This document shows, piece after piece, positions 1 through 7,093 of a DNA stretch of 56,552 nucleotides. The stretch covers positions 1 to 56,552 of the forward strand of contig NZ_JADVOP010000028.1 of the NCBI RefSeq assembly GCF_016508585.1. The letters run 5' to 3'. The position numbers and the translations under genes were made by a program. Origin of the DNA: Acinetobacter baumannii. GTDB taxonomy: Bacteria; Pseudomonadota; Gammaproteobacteria; Pseudomonadales; Moraxellaceae. Position 1 is the first letter of the stretch. Every line of letters starts with the position of its first letter. The notes beneath the pieces are model-generated. The model was not told the DNA's origin. It saw only the letters and a program-made list of their open reading frames with translations, and searched no databases.

Positions 1-145
1 CCCTTATAGCTTTTAATATTTATTTCTTGAGGGTTTTTAATATTATTTAAATTAATAAAGCTAGTTAAATAGAATTTTTATTATCATTACTAGATAAAAA
101 ATACACTCTGTGTATTCCTATGAATTAAATTCTCATAGGTGTAAC

Positions 146-1015
146 ATGAATAATCAAGTTAATGAATCTAGGACCCTTATCGAAATCGAAGACTTTGTGG
201 ATGATGTCGTAAATAGATCCCGAGAACCGCGCCAGTTCTTCAGAAAACTCACTGATTTAATTTTTCAACTCGATAAAATATATAATCCTGATTTCTATTA
301 CTCTACTTGTGTGGATGCTTTAATTGAATTGCTGATCGATTTTGATAGAGATCTAAATAACTGGCAGTCTTTATATGATCAATTAAAACGAGTTTCTTTT
401 ACTGGAATTAAAGAAAGATTTAAAAAGCACCATCGCAGGCATTTACGTCAATTACGTGATCATCAATATAGTGAATCTGTAAATACGAAGAATTTAGTTG
501 AACGTATGGAGAGGGTTACTGATCATTATTCACGTATTTTAGTGGTTCGTGTAGATTTAGCTTATCCTCTTAAACATCAAGACCAAGTTGGTATTCAAGA
601 ATTTAATGAGGATATGCGAGTATTACGTACTAGATTACGTGATAAAGATAGAATATTTGAGGGTTTAATTGAATATGCATGGGCATTAGAACAGGGTAAG
701 GATAAAGGCTACCACTGCCATTTATTATTGGTCTACAAAGGACATGAGCGTCAGAAAGCTTATGGTATCGCCAAACGAGTAGGTGACATATGGGGAAATA
801 TCACCAGCGGTAAAGGGAATTATTTTAATTGTCATGATCCTAAGTATCTTCAGCAATTCTCTGATCGAGATACTTTAGGTATAGGGATGATTTATCGTAA
901 AGATCAAGATCAAGTGAATAATATGTTAAACACGATCAAATATTTAGTTCGACCTGAAAAAGAAAACCAGCATCTACGTGTGAAGTGTAAAAAACGTATG
1001 CGTACATTCGGATAA
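146..1015 (+). CDS. Inovirus Gp2/YagK-YfjJ family replication-type protein
   Basis: A 289-residue protein with the look of the YagK/YfjJ C-terminal (inovirus Gp2) family, common in phages and integrated elements of Acinetobacter. The visible mark is the HCHLLLVY segment (about residue 190), a His-x-His strand like the metal-binding motif of HUH rolling-circle nucleases, followed by conserved Tyr/Trp-rich segments (IWG, IKYLVRPEKE). By family it probably acts in replication or processing of single-stranded element DNA; that role is inferred. The frame stays open to a GTG at 110, but ATG 146 has an AGG at 137-139 at a good distance and starts MNNQVNES, so I chose it. No Zot, coat or other inovirus morphogenesis gene is seen beside it. 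Confidence 0.72.
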   Translation: MNNQVNESRTLIEIEDFVDDVVNRSREPRQFFRKLTDLIFQLDKIYNPDFYYSTCVDALIELLIDFDRDLNNWQSLYDQLKRVSFTGIKERFKKHHRRHLRQLRDHQYSESVNTKNLVERMERVTDHYSRILVVRVDLAYPLKHQDQVGIQEFNEDMRVLRTRLRDKDRIFEGLIEYAWALEQGKDKGYHCHLLLVYKGHERQKAYGIAKRVGDIWGNITSGKGNYFNCHDPKYLQQFSDRDTLGIGMIYRKDQDQVNNMLNTIKYLVRPEKENQHLRVKCKKRMRTFG

Positions 1016-1076
1016 TAAAAGAAAACTGAGTCATACATCATCTACATGAAGATCACGATCTATGTGATTGTAAATG

Positions 1077-1098
1077 AGGGTTTATAGAAATAAACCCT
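1077..1098 (+). promoter_or_regulatory. Leader hairpin before the zinc-ribbon gene
   Basis: AGGGTTTA (1077-1084) pairs perfectly with TAAACCCT (1091-1098) around a 6-base loop. A T-rich tract follows, then the RBS (GGAG, 1114-1117) of the next gene. It could be a weak terminator of the Gp2-like gene or a leader element like those at 5745-8241. Confidence 0.45.
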
Positions 1099-1126
1099 TT
1101 CATATTTTTCATTGGAGATGTTTTGT

Positions 1127-1426
1127 ATGCCAACATGTTGTCCATATTGCCAGTCTACTCAAGTACACCGAATATTTGTTTCTCATCAGCAGCAAGTCAT
1201 TCATTTATTTTCAAATAAGACATCCATCTCAAAGCTTGGCTTAGCAACCATGATCATGAAGCGGCTTTCATCTGGTTCACCGTTATCGCCTTGGATGTTG
1301 AAATTGGCAGAGGTGATATTAAGTGGCTTGATTAATTATTTACTTGAATTGAAACATAGTACTTCAGAATCTGGAATTGTAATAAAGTTCTATTGTGAAT
1401 CTTGCCATCGCAGTTTTAATACATGA
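1127..1426 (+). CDS. Small zinc-ribbon protein, unknown role
   Basis: About 99 residues. CPYC near the N terminus and CESCH near the C terminus form a split four-cysteine zinc-ribbon pair; the middle is hydrophobic and helical (WMLKLAEVILSGLINYLLEL). The N-terminal CxxC reads like the IS1-type InsA/transposon zinc ribbon, but no transposase follows, and the long helix between the Cys pairs is unusual. ATG 1127 has GGAG 9 bases upstream (1114-1117) and is preferred to the upstream TTG/ATG in frame. Ends just before a bidirectional terminator. Function not recognised; DNA binding is a guess. Confidence 0.55.
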   Translation: MPTCCPYCQSTQVHRIFVSHQQQVIHLFSNKTSISKLGLATMIMKRLSSGSPLSPWMLKLAEVILSGLINYLLELKHSTSESGIVIKFYCESCHRSFNT

Positions 1427-1550
1427 ATTTGGCAGATGATCGTCATGGCTTTTAAATAGATTTGATAGATGACTATCAGTTTATCATGCATATATTTGAG
1501 CTTTGTTCTTATTTTCTAAAGTAAAAACGATTGATGAAGAGAATCAAAAA

Positions 1551-1578
1551 AAACCGATGTTTTTCGAAACATCGGTTT
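1551..1578. terminator. Bidirectional intrinsic terminator
   Basis: A 12-bp perfect stem (1551-1562 with 1567-1578) closed by a TTCG loop, with an A-run before it and a T-rich tract after it. It lies between the convergent genes ending at 1426 and 1614 and can serve both. Confidence 0.85.
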
Positions 1579-1613
1579 ATTTTAGTAGAAATCTTGATTT
1601 TTTGATTTTAAAA

Positions 1614-2207
1614 TTAAACGAATCGATAGAGTTTCCCATCAATTTTTAAGTCAACATGTTTAATTTGCTTTTCAGGACAAGCAGGGGTGATTAAAACGTT
1701 TATGTCGCTGTCAGTTATAGTTTCACCTTCTGGCCCCCATGAATCGACCATACAGGAATGACCATCTTTAGATGTTATTTGTACTTCCTCAATCAAGATA
1801 TCTGGATATCCAATAGGTTTACCTAAAGTGATAAATTCGACCCATGCAGGATTTTTAGGGCTCATGCTGTACATGAAATAAAGACGAGGTACCTTTCGAT
1901 TCTCACAATCAGCACTGTATTCATCTGCACCACAAGATTGAACTTTTATTGGTGAGTTTGTATTGGGTTGAATATTCTCAGTCATTTCTGGTTGATTTAG
2001 AGAATCCTCATGAGTATCTTCTGGCATGTCTGGTTGGTGGGCAGTCATTGTTCCAGCTTGCGAAGCGTGTATTTGATCAGGATTAATATCTGATGGAACG
2101 TTGCTGCTGATTGGTGATTGCTTAGATTGATTCCATACAAGATAAGCTATTCCAGCTAGGGCAATAATAATGATCACATTGAAGATAAGTTGCAGATGAT
2201 TTTTCAT
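1614..2207 (-). CDS. Membrane-anchored periplasmic protein, unknown
   Basis: 197 residues. An N-terminal hydrophobic helix (about residues 8-26) is followed by a low-complexity Pro/Gln/Glu/Thr linker (30-88) and a folded domain with four cysteines (SCGADEYSADC, HSCMVDSW, TPACPE) suited to disulfides, so the domain should face the periplasm. No named family recognised. It is the most downstream member of a run of minus-strand envelope genes (3578 to 1614) but is separated from the next by about 260 bases, so it may have its own promoter. AGGAT lies upstream of the start. Confidence 0.6.
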   Translation of the reverse strand: MKNHLQLIFNVIIIIALAGIAYLVWNQSKQSPISSNVPSDINPDQIHASQAGTMTAHQPDMPEDTHEDSLNQPEMTENIQPNTNSPIKVQSCGADEYSADCENRKVPRLYFMYSMSPKNPAWVEFITLGKPIGYPDILIEEVQITSKDGHSCMVDSWGPEGETITDSDINVLITPACPEKQIKHVDLKIDGKLYRFV

Positions 2208-2469
2208 GTAATTATCCTTTTGATATTTTGTTAACTATGCGCATCGATACCACTGATTTAGATTAAAAATAATCCGCTATAGATCATGAATAAAATAAAC
2301 ATTTCATTACCATGCTAATGTTACTAAGTCGTTTTATGCTTCACGCTATCGAAGGCTTTAGCTTGGATGATTCTTTACCTTTATTGGAAAGTGGAACCTA
2401 GGTTTTTAAGCCTAGGCATGTTTATTTTTTTGATCATGTATCTAAGTAGTAATGGAACGAGCGCAACGA

Positions 2470-2931
2470 TTAGAAATTCGAGAATTGCAGTGAAGTACAT
2501 GCCTCAATCAACTCTTTAGAAAACGCTCTATTTGCATTTTTAGGCATGAAAGCAGCCATTTTTTTATTGTTTATAAAAACCTCAACTTTTTTGGCTTTTC
2601 CTACGTGAGCGATAAATTTATCCCAATCATTGCCGTTAAGCCTAGTTCGTGTTTCAGAAGGTGCATCAAATGCCTTTCCATCAATGATAAAGCTAAAAGA
2701 TGATCGCTTATTAAAGCTTGCATACGCTTTATTTCCGGTTTCAAGCTGTACAGAGTGCTCGGTGTCTGGTCCTGCACCCGTATTACATGAAATAGTCAAT
2801 TTCTGATTTTGACTATTTTTGAGTAAATAATAGCTAAACCCTTGTGCAAATCCATTTTGCCAGACGTTAGGTGCTGCTTGAGATGTGGAATACATGCACA
2901 GTATGAATGCCATTAATGTGAATTTTTTCAT
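2470..2931 (-). CDS. Secreted periplasmic protein, unknown
   Basis: 153 residues with a clear signal peptide: MKKF, a hydrophobic core, then cleavage after SQA (AxA-like) near residue 19. The mature part is a small beta-rich domain with two cysteines (ISCNTG, EACTSL). The pattern NGF-, TISCNTGAG, GxDWDKFIA resembles small secreted proteins carried on mobile elements, but I cannot name a family. It follows the 74-aa membrane gene by 33 bases, so it is probably in the same operon as the 3578-2965 genes. Confidence 0.6.
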   Translation of the reverse strand: MKKFTLMAFILCMYSTSQAAPNVWQNGFAQGFSYYLLKNSQNQKLTISCNTGAGPDTEHSVQLETGNKAYASFNKRSSFSFIIDGKAFDAPSETRTRLNGNDWDKFIAHVGKAKKVEVFINNKKMAAFMPKNANRAFSKELIEACTSLQFSNF

Positions 2932-2964
2932 GAGAAGATCCTTTGAATATTTTTAGATTAGAAT

Positions 2965-3189
2965 TTATTTAGAGCGAAGCACTAAGCCACCGATGATTAC
3001 AAGAATAAGTATTCCACCAATGAATTTACCCACAGATGGGAACATGACTGCTGGCCAAATCACGCCTTGCCCTAAGTGATAGGCAAATGATTTATAGCTA
3101 TGTTGACCCCAAAAGTTTTGATAAATTGCAAACAGTAAACCGATAATCAAATAAGAACGGATTAACCAAGAAGTAATAGATGTATTCAT
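2965..3189 (-). CDS. Small inner-membrane protein, two helices
   Basis: 74 residues with two hydrophobic segments (about 8-26 and 46-70) and a short charged end (LRSK). Its ATG overlaps the stop of the upstream 43-aa gene in an ATGA arrangement (3186-3189), a sign of translational coupling. No family recognised. Part of a compact minus-strand set of envelope genes whose joint role is unknown. Confidence 0.55.
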   Translation of the reverse strand: MNTSITSWLIRSYLIIGLLFAIYQNFWGQHSYKSFAYHLGQGVIWPAVMFPSVGKFIGGILILVIIGGLVLRSK

Positions 3190-3317
3190 TTATTTCCACC
3201 AAATGCATATTGAGCAAGTAAGTAAAACAAACCAAAAACAATCATCATGCCGATGAATGGCAGACCCAGAAAGCAAATGACTGCAACAATACAGATGATT
3301 CCAGCAATAACTCTCAT
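3186..3317 (-). CDS. 43-residue membrane protein (short ORF)
   Basis: Read from the reverse strand: ATG at 3317, stop TGA at 3188-3186. The product begins MRVIAGIICIVAVICF and is almost entirely hydrophobic up to the end (AQYAFGGNK), so it should be a small inner-membrane protein with one or two helices. It starts 3 bases after the lipoprotein gene stop (3321) and ends in a 4-base ATGA overlap with the 74-aa gene. The tight packing on both sides is the main support that it is real. Confidence 0.6.
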   Translation of the reverse strand: MRVIAGIICIVAVICFLGLPFIGMMIVFGLFYLLAQYAFGGNK

Positions 3318-3320
3318 CGC

Positions 3321-3578
3321 TTACTCTCTCATACATTGCAAACTGGTTTGCACCATATCGTTTTGAAAGGCTTCAGTCTGGCTGAGGGTGTAAAGATTAT
3401 TTTTAAAACCTTCCTCTCCGTACTTAGCCTCTAGTTTTTGATAGACACATTTGCAGGCGGATCGCTCCATCCCTGTAGATTGGCAACCTCCAAGAAACTC
3501 TCGTTCAGCTTTACTGGCACAACCGAGTGTTATGAGTGAACAACCAATGATTAAAATTGAAGTTTGAATTTTCATCAT
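3321..3578 (-). CDS. Small lipoprotein, unknown
   Basis: 85 residues. The N terminus has a hydrophobic stretch ending in LITLGCASK, a plausible lipobox with Cys about residue 20, so a lipid-anchored envelope protein is likely. The mature part holds four more cysteines (GGCQST, SACKCVYQ, LQCMRE) and resembles short Cys-paired lipoproteins annotated only as hypothetical. Two ATGs lie in tandem (3578 and 3575); the G-run just upstream fits the second at least as well. First gene of the minus-strand envelope set; its promoter must lie in 3579-3780. Confidence 0.6.
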   Translation of the reverse strand: MMKIQTSILIIGCSLITLGCASKAEREFLGGCQSTGMERSACKCVYQKLEAKYGEEGFKNNLYTLSQTEAFQNDMVQTSLQCMRE

Positions 3579-3780
3579 TCCCCCCTAATTTATTGTTATT
3601 GCTTATTTTGGAATTGATCATTTCAACAGCATGACAAAATGCAAAGACAAAGGTGTCCTATTCCAAGGACAAATAAGTCTTTAGATTGAATGTCTGTTGA
3701 ATGAAAAACTAGCTGTTATACCAAAGGCAGGGCAATAGCCGATAGAGCTTTAGAGAAAAGAGTAAAGATAGATAAGATTT

Positions 3781-4016
3781 AGTCATGGTAATGACTCCTT
3801 TGGGTATAAAGAAGTTTCACCAAATTACTGCTAAATAATGGTGGCGAAACGAAAAGGGGTTAGCAGACTGATACCCAAAAAGATCAGCACACCCGAAGGT
3901 GTCCCCCTCCCGTTCCGCCGCAGAGGGGGAGACGCAGGGTAGCCCACCAAAAAGTTAAACTTTTTAGCGTGCTTTGGGTAAACGGTCTGCTAAAACCGAC
4001 TGACAATGTAGGTCAG
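3781..4016. other. Highly structured non-coding element (multi-stem)
   Basis: No ORF here; instead many perfect inverted repeats. AGTCAT/ATGACT (3781-3786 with 3791-3796). An outer 8-bp stem 3861-3868 with 3985-3992. A second 8-bp stem 3872-3879 with 3973-3980. Inside these: ACACC/GGTGT with a CGAA loop (3889-3902), CCCCCTC/GAGGGGG (3903-3909 with 3923-3929), and AAAAAGT/ACTTTTT (3949-3955 with 3959-3965). A last hairpin CTGAC/GTCAG is at 4000-4016. TTTGGGTA occurs twice (3799-3806 and 3973-3980), so 3872-3879 has two competing partners. The segment is much more GC-rich than its flanks. It could be a structured RNA, a switch-like leader, or a single-strand replication or transfer origin; the sequence alone does not decide. 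Confidence 0.6.
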
Positions 4017-4167
4017 CAGTTGAATGATAGAATTAAGGATAGACTTAGTCAATCAATCATAATTGAAAAGCGAGTTAAATCAATATGAATCATCCGGAGT
4101 GGTGAAGTAAAAAAAATATGGGTAAGCTTTTTAAATTACTCTTGGCATTTAAAAGATAGGGTCTTTT

Positions 4168-5283
4168 ATGGACTTATTGTCGTTCAACTATTCAATCATT
4201 AAAAATTTAGATAAGGACCTAGCTAAAAAAATAGTGTCGATTGAAAAAAAGTTTGCCAAGTTAAGTTTTAAAAATGAAGAAATTGCAATAATCAAAATTA
4301 AATCTGAATTTGCTGAAAAAATTATTCCCCCTAAACAACATCAAGGTTCACAAACAGGAAAAACTGTAATTAATTCAGCCACAGCATTAGTATTGGAGGA
4401 GAGCTATTATCCTTTTTCATATTGTTTAAAAATTTTAGGGCTATATCCAATTAAAAATGAAGACTTTTCTTATTGGAATGAGCACATTAATTTATTCTCA
4501 CAATTAGAAAGAAATGGATTTTCAGAGGAATATGCAAATAAATTAAAGATTTTTTTTATAGATAATTTCAATTTTAATGAAGTTTTAAAAGAGTTTATCT
4601 CTATTCCGATGCTGAGAAATCCTGGTATCAATATCCTCTTAATTTTACTTCACCTAGATCATTTAATATCAAGAAAATGGACATTCAAATCCATTTGTAT
4701 GAACCAAGCATTGAAATTTAAGTTTAAAAAGGGAAAACCTTATTACCCATCCAAAACATTTACTGATCTTTTGGTATTTATTCGTGAAATCAATGCTAAA
4801 TTTGAAGCGAATAAGGGGCAAAAAGTAGACATCTTAAAAAAAATTCCTGAACTTCGAAAGTTTGATCAATGGTTAGATCCAGAAACAGATGATCAACAAG
4901 TCAAAAAATTTAGAACACTTTTAAAAAAAATGAGAGAAAACCAAAGGCAATGTTATTTGGATGAAGTATATAAGTTCATAGGGCTACCCTATGGTGAATT
5001 TCATAACGATGAAATTTATGAGCAAGTATGTTGGGAAAACCACTTATTTCTAAAAAATGAGCTCCCAGAAGAAAAATGGTTTGAAAGTATCAATGCAATT
5101 AGTGGTTTATGGTTAATTTATTATTGGCAAAATTTTTATTACGAGCACATTAAAAAGACAGCTAGTGTAAGTGATTTAGCCTTATCGGAAGAGTTTATAA
5201 TGATATGGGGCGCTTTTTTAAATCAATACCCTTCGGAAGGCAAACATATCTGGCCTTCCGAATTGATATCGCAGGATTGCTAA
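4168..5283 (+). CDS. Unknown 371-residue protein
   Basis: 371 residues, soluble, Lys/Phe/Tyr-rich and helical, no signal peptide. Very AT-rich codon use compared with the flanking DUF932 and YqaJ genes. A central segment (about 225-260) is highly charged (KFRTLLKKMRENQRQ). I see no recognisable catalytic motif and do not recognise the family. It lies directly downstream of the structured element at 3781-4016, is transcribed away from it, and is alone on its strand between that element and two tiny convergent ORFs. Accessory cargo is the best description. Confidence 0.55.
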   Translation: MDLLSFNYSIIKNLDKDLAKKIVSIEKKFAKLSFKNEEIAIIKIKSEFAEKIIPPKQHQGSQTGKTVINSATALVLEESYYPFSYCLKILGLYPIKNEDFSYWNEHINLFSQLERNGFSEEYANKLKIFFIDNFNFNEVLKEFISIPMLRNPGINILLILLHLDHLISRKWTFKSICMNQALKFKFKKGKPYYPSKTFTDLLVFIREINAKFEANKGQKVDILKKIPELRKFDQWLDPETDDQQVKKFRTLLKKMRENQRQCYLDEVYKFIGLPYGEFHNDEIYEQVCWENHLFLKNELPEEKWFESINAISGLWLIYYWQNFYYEHIKKTASVSDLALSEEFIMIWGAFLNQYPSEGKHIWPSELISQDC

Positions 5284-5289
5284 AATTGA

Positions 5290-5370
5290 CTATTTACTTC
5301 GTGGGGGATTGTTATCACGTCCGCCGCCTGATGGATTGCCTGTAGTGCTCGGAAAACCCGCTTTACTCAT
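5290..5370 (-). CDS. 26-residue hydrophilic micro-protein
   Basis: Reverse-strand ORF MSKAGFPSTTGNPSGGGRDN..., ending PPRSK, Gly/Pro/Arg-rich. Its ATG (5370) lies 4 bases past the stop of the 44-aa ORF upstream, and an AGAGGATAAAG run provides an RBS. The tight spacing and the compositional likeness of the two ORFs support them as a pair. Function unknown. Confidence 0.4.
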   Translation of the reverse strand: MSKAGFPSTTGNPSGGGRDNNPPRSK

Positions 5371-5374
5371 TTCT

Positions 5375-5509
5375 TTATCCTCTATTTGATTTTGTTGGTC
5401 GATGATTTGGATTGAGTTGATTAGCACGATTATCTTGAGCTTGTTTAAATTGATCATTATTCGGATTTTTTACTGTTGAACGTTGATCATTTGCTGTCTT
5501 TGTCATCAT
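5375..5509 (-). CDS. 44-residue Asn/Gln-rich small protein
   Basis: Reverse-strand ORF starting at tandem ATGs (5509 and 5506) after a perfect AAGGAG (complement of 5511-5518), which is the strongest RBS in this part of the island. The product (MMTKTANDQRSTVKNPNNDQ..., 44 aa) contains two similar units, NPNNDQF and NPNHRP, around an alanine/asparagine-rich middle (QAQDNRANQ), like small NPNN-repeat proteins scattered in Acinetobacter genomes. Highly hydrophilic, probably disordered. Function unknown. Confidence 0.5.
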   Translation of the reverse strand: MMTKTANDQRSTVKNPNNDQFKQAQDNRANQLNPNHRPTKSNRG

Positions 5510-5744
5510 TCTCTCCTTATGTATTGAGTATTTGACAAGCACATTATTATTTACCTAAAAAATCGATATTGCCCTTAAAATCACCAAAAAGATTATTTTT
5601 TAATCAGTTGTAAAATAAGATTTTTAAACCCAACACTAAAATACAAATAGCAGAACTGGTTTAAGATTATTTCAAATAATTTCAAATATATATCATCTAA
5701 GTGAATCAATTGATTTGAATCTAAATATGGTGAATCACAATTTC

Positions 5745-5789
5745 GGCTTGCTCTTTGCGCAAGCCTTTTTTATGCCCAAATTTGGATAG
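5745..5789 (+). promoter_or_regulatory. Leader hairpin, T-tract and micro-ORF before DUF932 gene
   Basis: GGCTTGC (5745-5751) pairs with GCAAGCC (5759-5765); a T-run follows (5766-5771) and then a five-codon ORF ATG CCC AAA TTT GGA TAG (5772-5789). It looks like an intrinsic terminator placed just in front of the gene it would silence. The same layout recurs at 6950, 7034 and 8201. The rest of 5510-5744 is AT-rich and shows nothing else clear. Confidence 0.6.
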
Positions 5790-5827
5790 AGGATCTAAAC
5801 AATTAAATGACGAATAGGAAAATTCTT

Positions 5828-6859
5828 ATGGCACATCAAATTGAACAAATGGCATATGTTGGACAAACGCCTTGGCATGGTTTAGGCAACCAACTGACGC
5901 AGAACCAACCCATAGCGGTTTGGGCACAACAGGCAGGTATGGATTGGCGAATTGAATCTTCAAATGTCAGTTATATGGCACAGAATGATCGTGGGCAAAG
6001 TATCATCATGCCATTTGAAGAACAACGGGTACTTTATCGTTCAGATACCCATGCACCTTTGTCTGTGGTTAGTCAACGCTTTCAGGAAGTACAACCTCAA
6101 GAGATTCTACATTTCTACAAAGACTTAACAGAACAATCTGGCTTTGAACTGGAAACAGCAGGCGTACTAAAAGGTGGTAAGAAATTCTGGGCTTTGGCGA
6201 GAACTGGACAAACGAATGCACTTAAAGGTAAAGATGTCAGCAATGGCTATATTCTATTAGCTACGGCTTGTGATGGAACACTCGCTACTACTGCACAATT
6301 TACTTCCATTCGTGTGGTATGTAACAATACCTTAGCCATTGCACTGAAAGGACAAGATTCAAGCCATGGTGTAGTCAAAGTCCCACACAGTACCAAGTTT
6401 GATGCTGAAAAGGTCAAGCAACAATTAGGTATTTCAATCCGTGCATGGGATGAACACATGTATGAAATGAAACAACTCAGTCAACGAAAAGTGACTCAAC
6501 AAGAAGCGGCTGCTTACTTTGATGCGGTATTTAATAATACGAGTTTGAGTATTGCCGAACAGGATGAAAGCATCATTCAGTTCTATCGCAATGTTGCTAA
6601 TCAAGCAGAGGCGAATAAAACTGAACCGAACCGAAGAGCAATGTCTAAGGTCATGACCATGTTTAATGGGCATGGGCGAGGAGCAACACTATCTTCAGCC
6701 AAAGATACGGCTTATGGCTTATTGTGTTCTATTACAGAATTTTGTGATCATGAACGTCGTGCAATGAGTCAGGATCATCGGCTCGATTCAGCATGGTTTG
6801 GTGCAGGCGCAGGCTTAAAACAGCGAGGTTTGGAACAAGCATTAAAAATGCTAGCTTAA
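5828..6859 (+). CDS. DUF932 (phage/plasmid-like) protein
   Basis: 343 residues. Typical DUF932 N terminus (MAYVGQTPWHGLGNQL) and body (RFQEVQPQEIL, ALARTG, CDGTLATTAQFTSIRVVCNNTL), of near-full family length. The family is carried by ICEs, plasmids and phages and is often linked to DNA recombination genes; the biochemical role is not established. ATG 5828 with AGGA at 5816-5819 is preferred over an in-frame ATG at 5807. It is the first gene of a module with a YqaJ-type nuclease and a Gp3-like protein, each with its own hairpin leader. Confidence 0.82.
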   Translation: MAHQIEQMAYVGQTPWHGLGNQLTQNQPIAVWAQQAGMDWRIESSNVSYMAQNDRGQSIIMPFEEQRVLYRSDTHAPLSVVSQRFQEVQPQEILHFYKDLTEQSGFELETAGVLKGGKKFWALARTGQTNALKGKDVSNGYILLATACDGTLATTAQFTSIRVVCNNTLAIALKGQDSSHGVVKVPHSTKFDAEKVKQQLGISIRAWDEHMYEMKQLSQRKVTQQEAAAYFDAVFNNTSLSIAEQDESIIQFYRNVANQAEANKTEPNRRAMSKVMTMFNGHGRGATLSSAKDTAYGLLCSITEFCDHERRAMSQDHRLDSAWFGAGAGLKQRGLEQALKMLA

Positions 6860-6907
6860 GCTTCATTTAAGTTTAAGATTGAATAATAATCTTATCAAAC
6901 ATGCTGA

Positions 6908-6974
6908 GTATGTGCGAATACCCCTCGGTTGCACATACCTATTTTATAGCCACACGCCAAGTGTGGTTTTTTTT
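6908..6974 (+). terminator. Two tandem hairpins, second followed by T-run
   Basis: GTATGTGC (6908-6915) pairs with GCACATAC (6931-6938). CCACAC (6950-6955) then pairs with GTGTGG (6961-6966) and is followed by eight T. An ATG directly follows the T-run and opens an eight-codon ORF (6975-7001). Likely terminator of the DUF932 gene or a leader element. Confidence 0.65.
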
Positions 6975-7033
6975 ATGCCTGATTTTTTACGCTCTGATTA
7001 AAAGCCTTCCATATCCATCATCTAACAAAACTT

Positions 7034-7075
7034 AACCATATCTACGGATATGGTTTTTTTATGCCCAAAATATAA
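7034..7075 (+). promoter_or_regulatory. Leader hairpin, T-tract and micro-ORF before YqaJ gene
   Basis: AACCATATC (7034-7042) pairs with GATATGGTT (7047-7055) around a TACG loop; T continues to 7060 and the four-codon ORF ATG CCC AAA ATA TAA follows (7061-7075). The YqaJ gene starts 18 bases later. Same layout and same ATGCCCAAA as the leader at 5745-5789. Confidence 0.6.
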
Positions 7076-7093
7076 TTCAATAGGAATGTAGAT

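Noticed and set aside
146..3578. A complete inovirus prophage
   Set aside because: Gp2-like protein and small envelope proteins are suggestive, but no Zot/pI ATPase or major coat gene is visible.
3781..4016. Retron or CRISPR-like array
   Set aside because: No reverse transcriptase or Cas gene in the window, and the repeats are inverted stems, not regularly spaced direct repeats.
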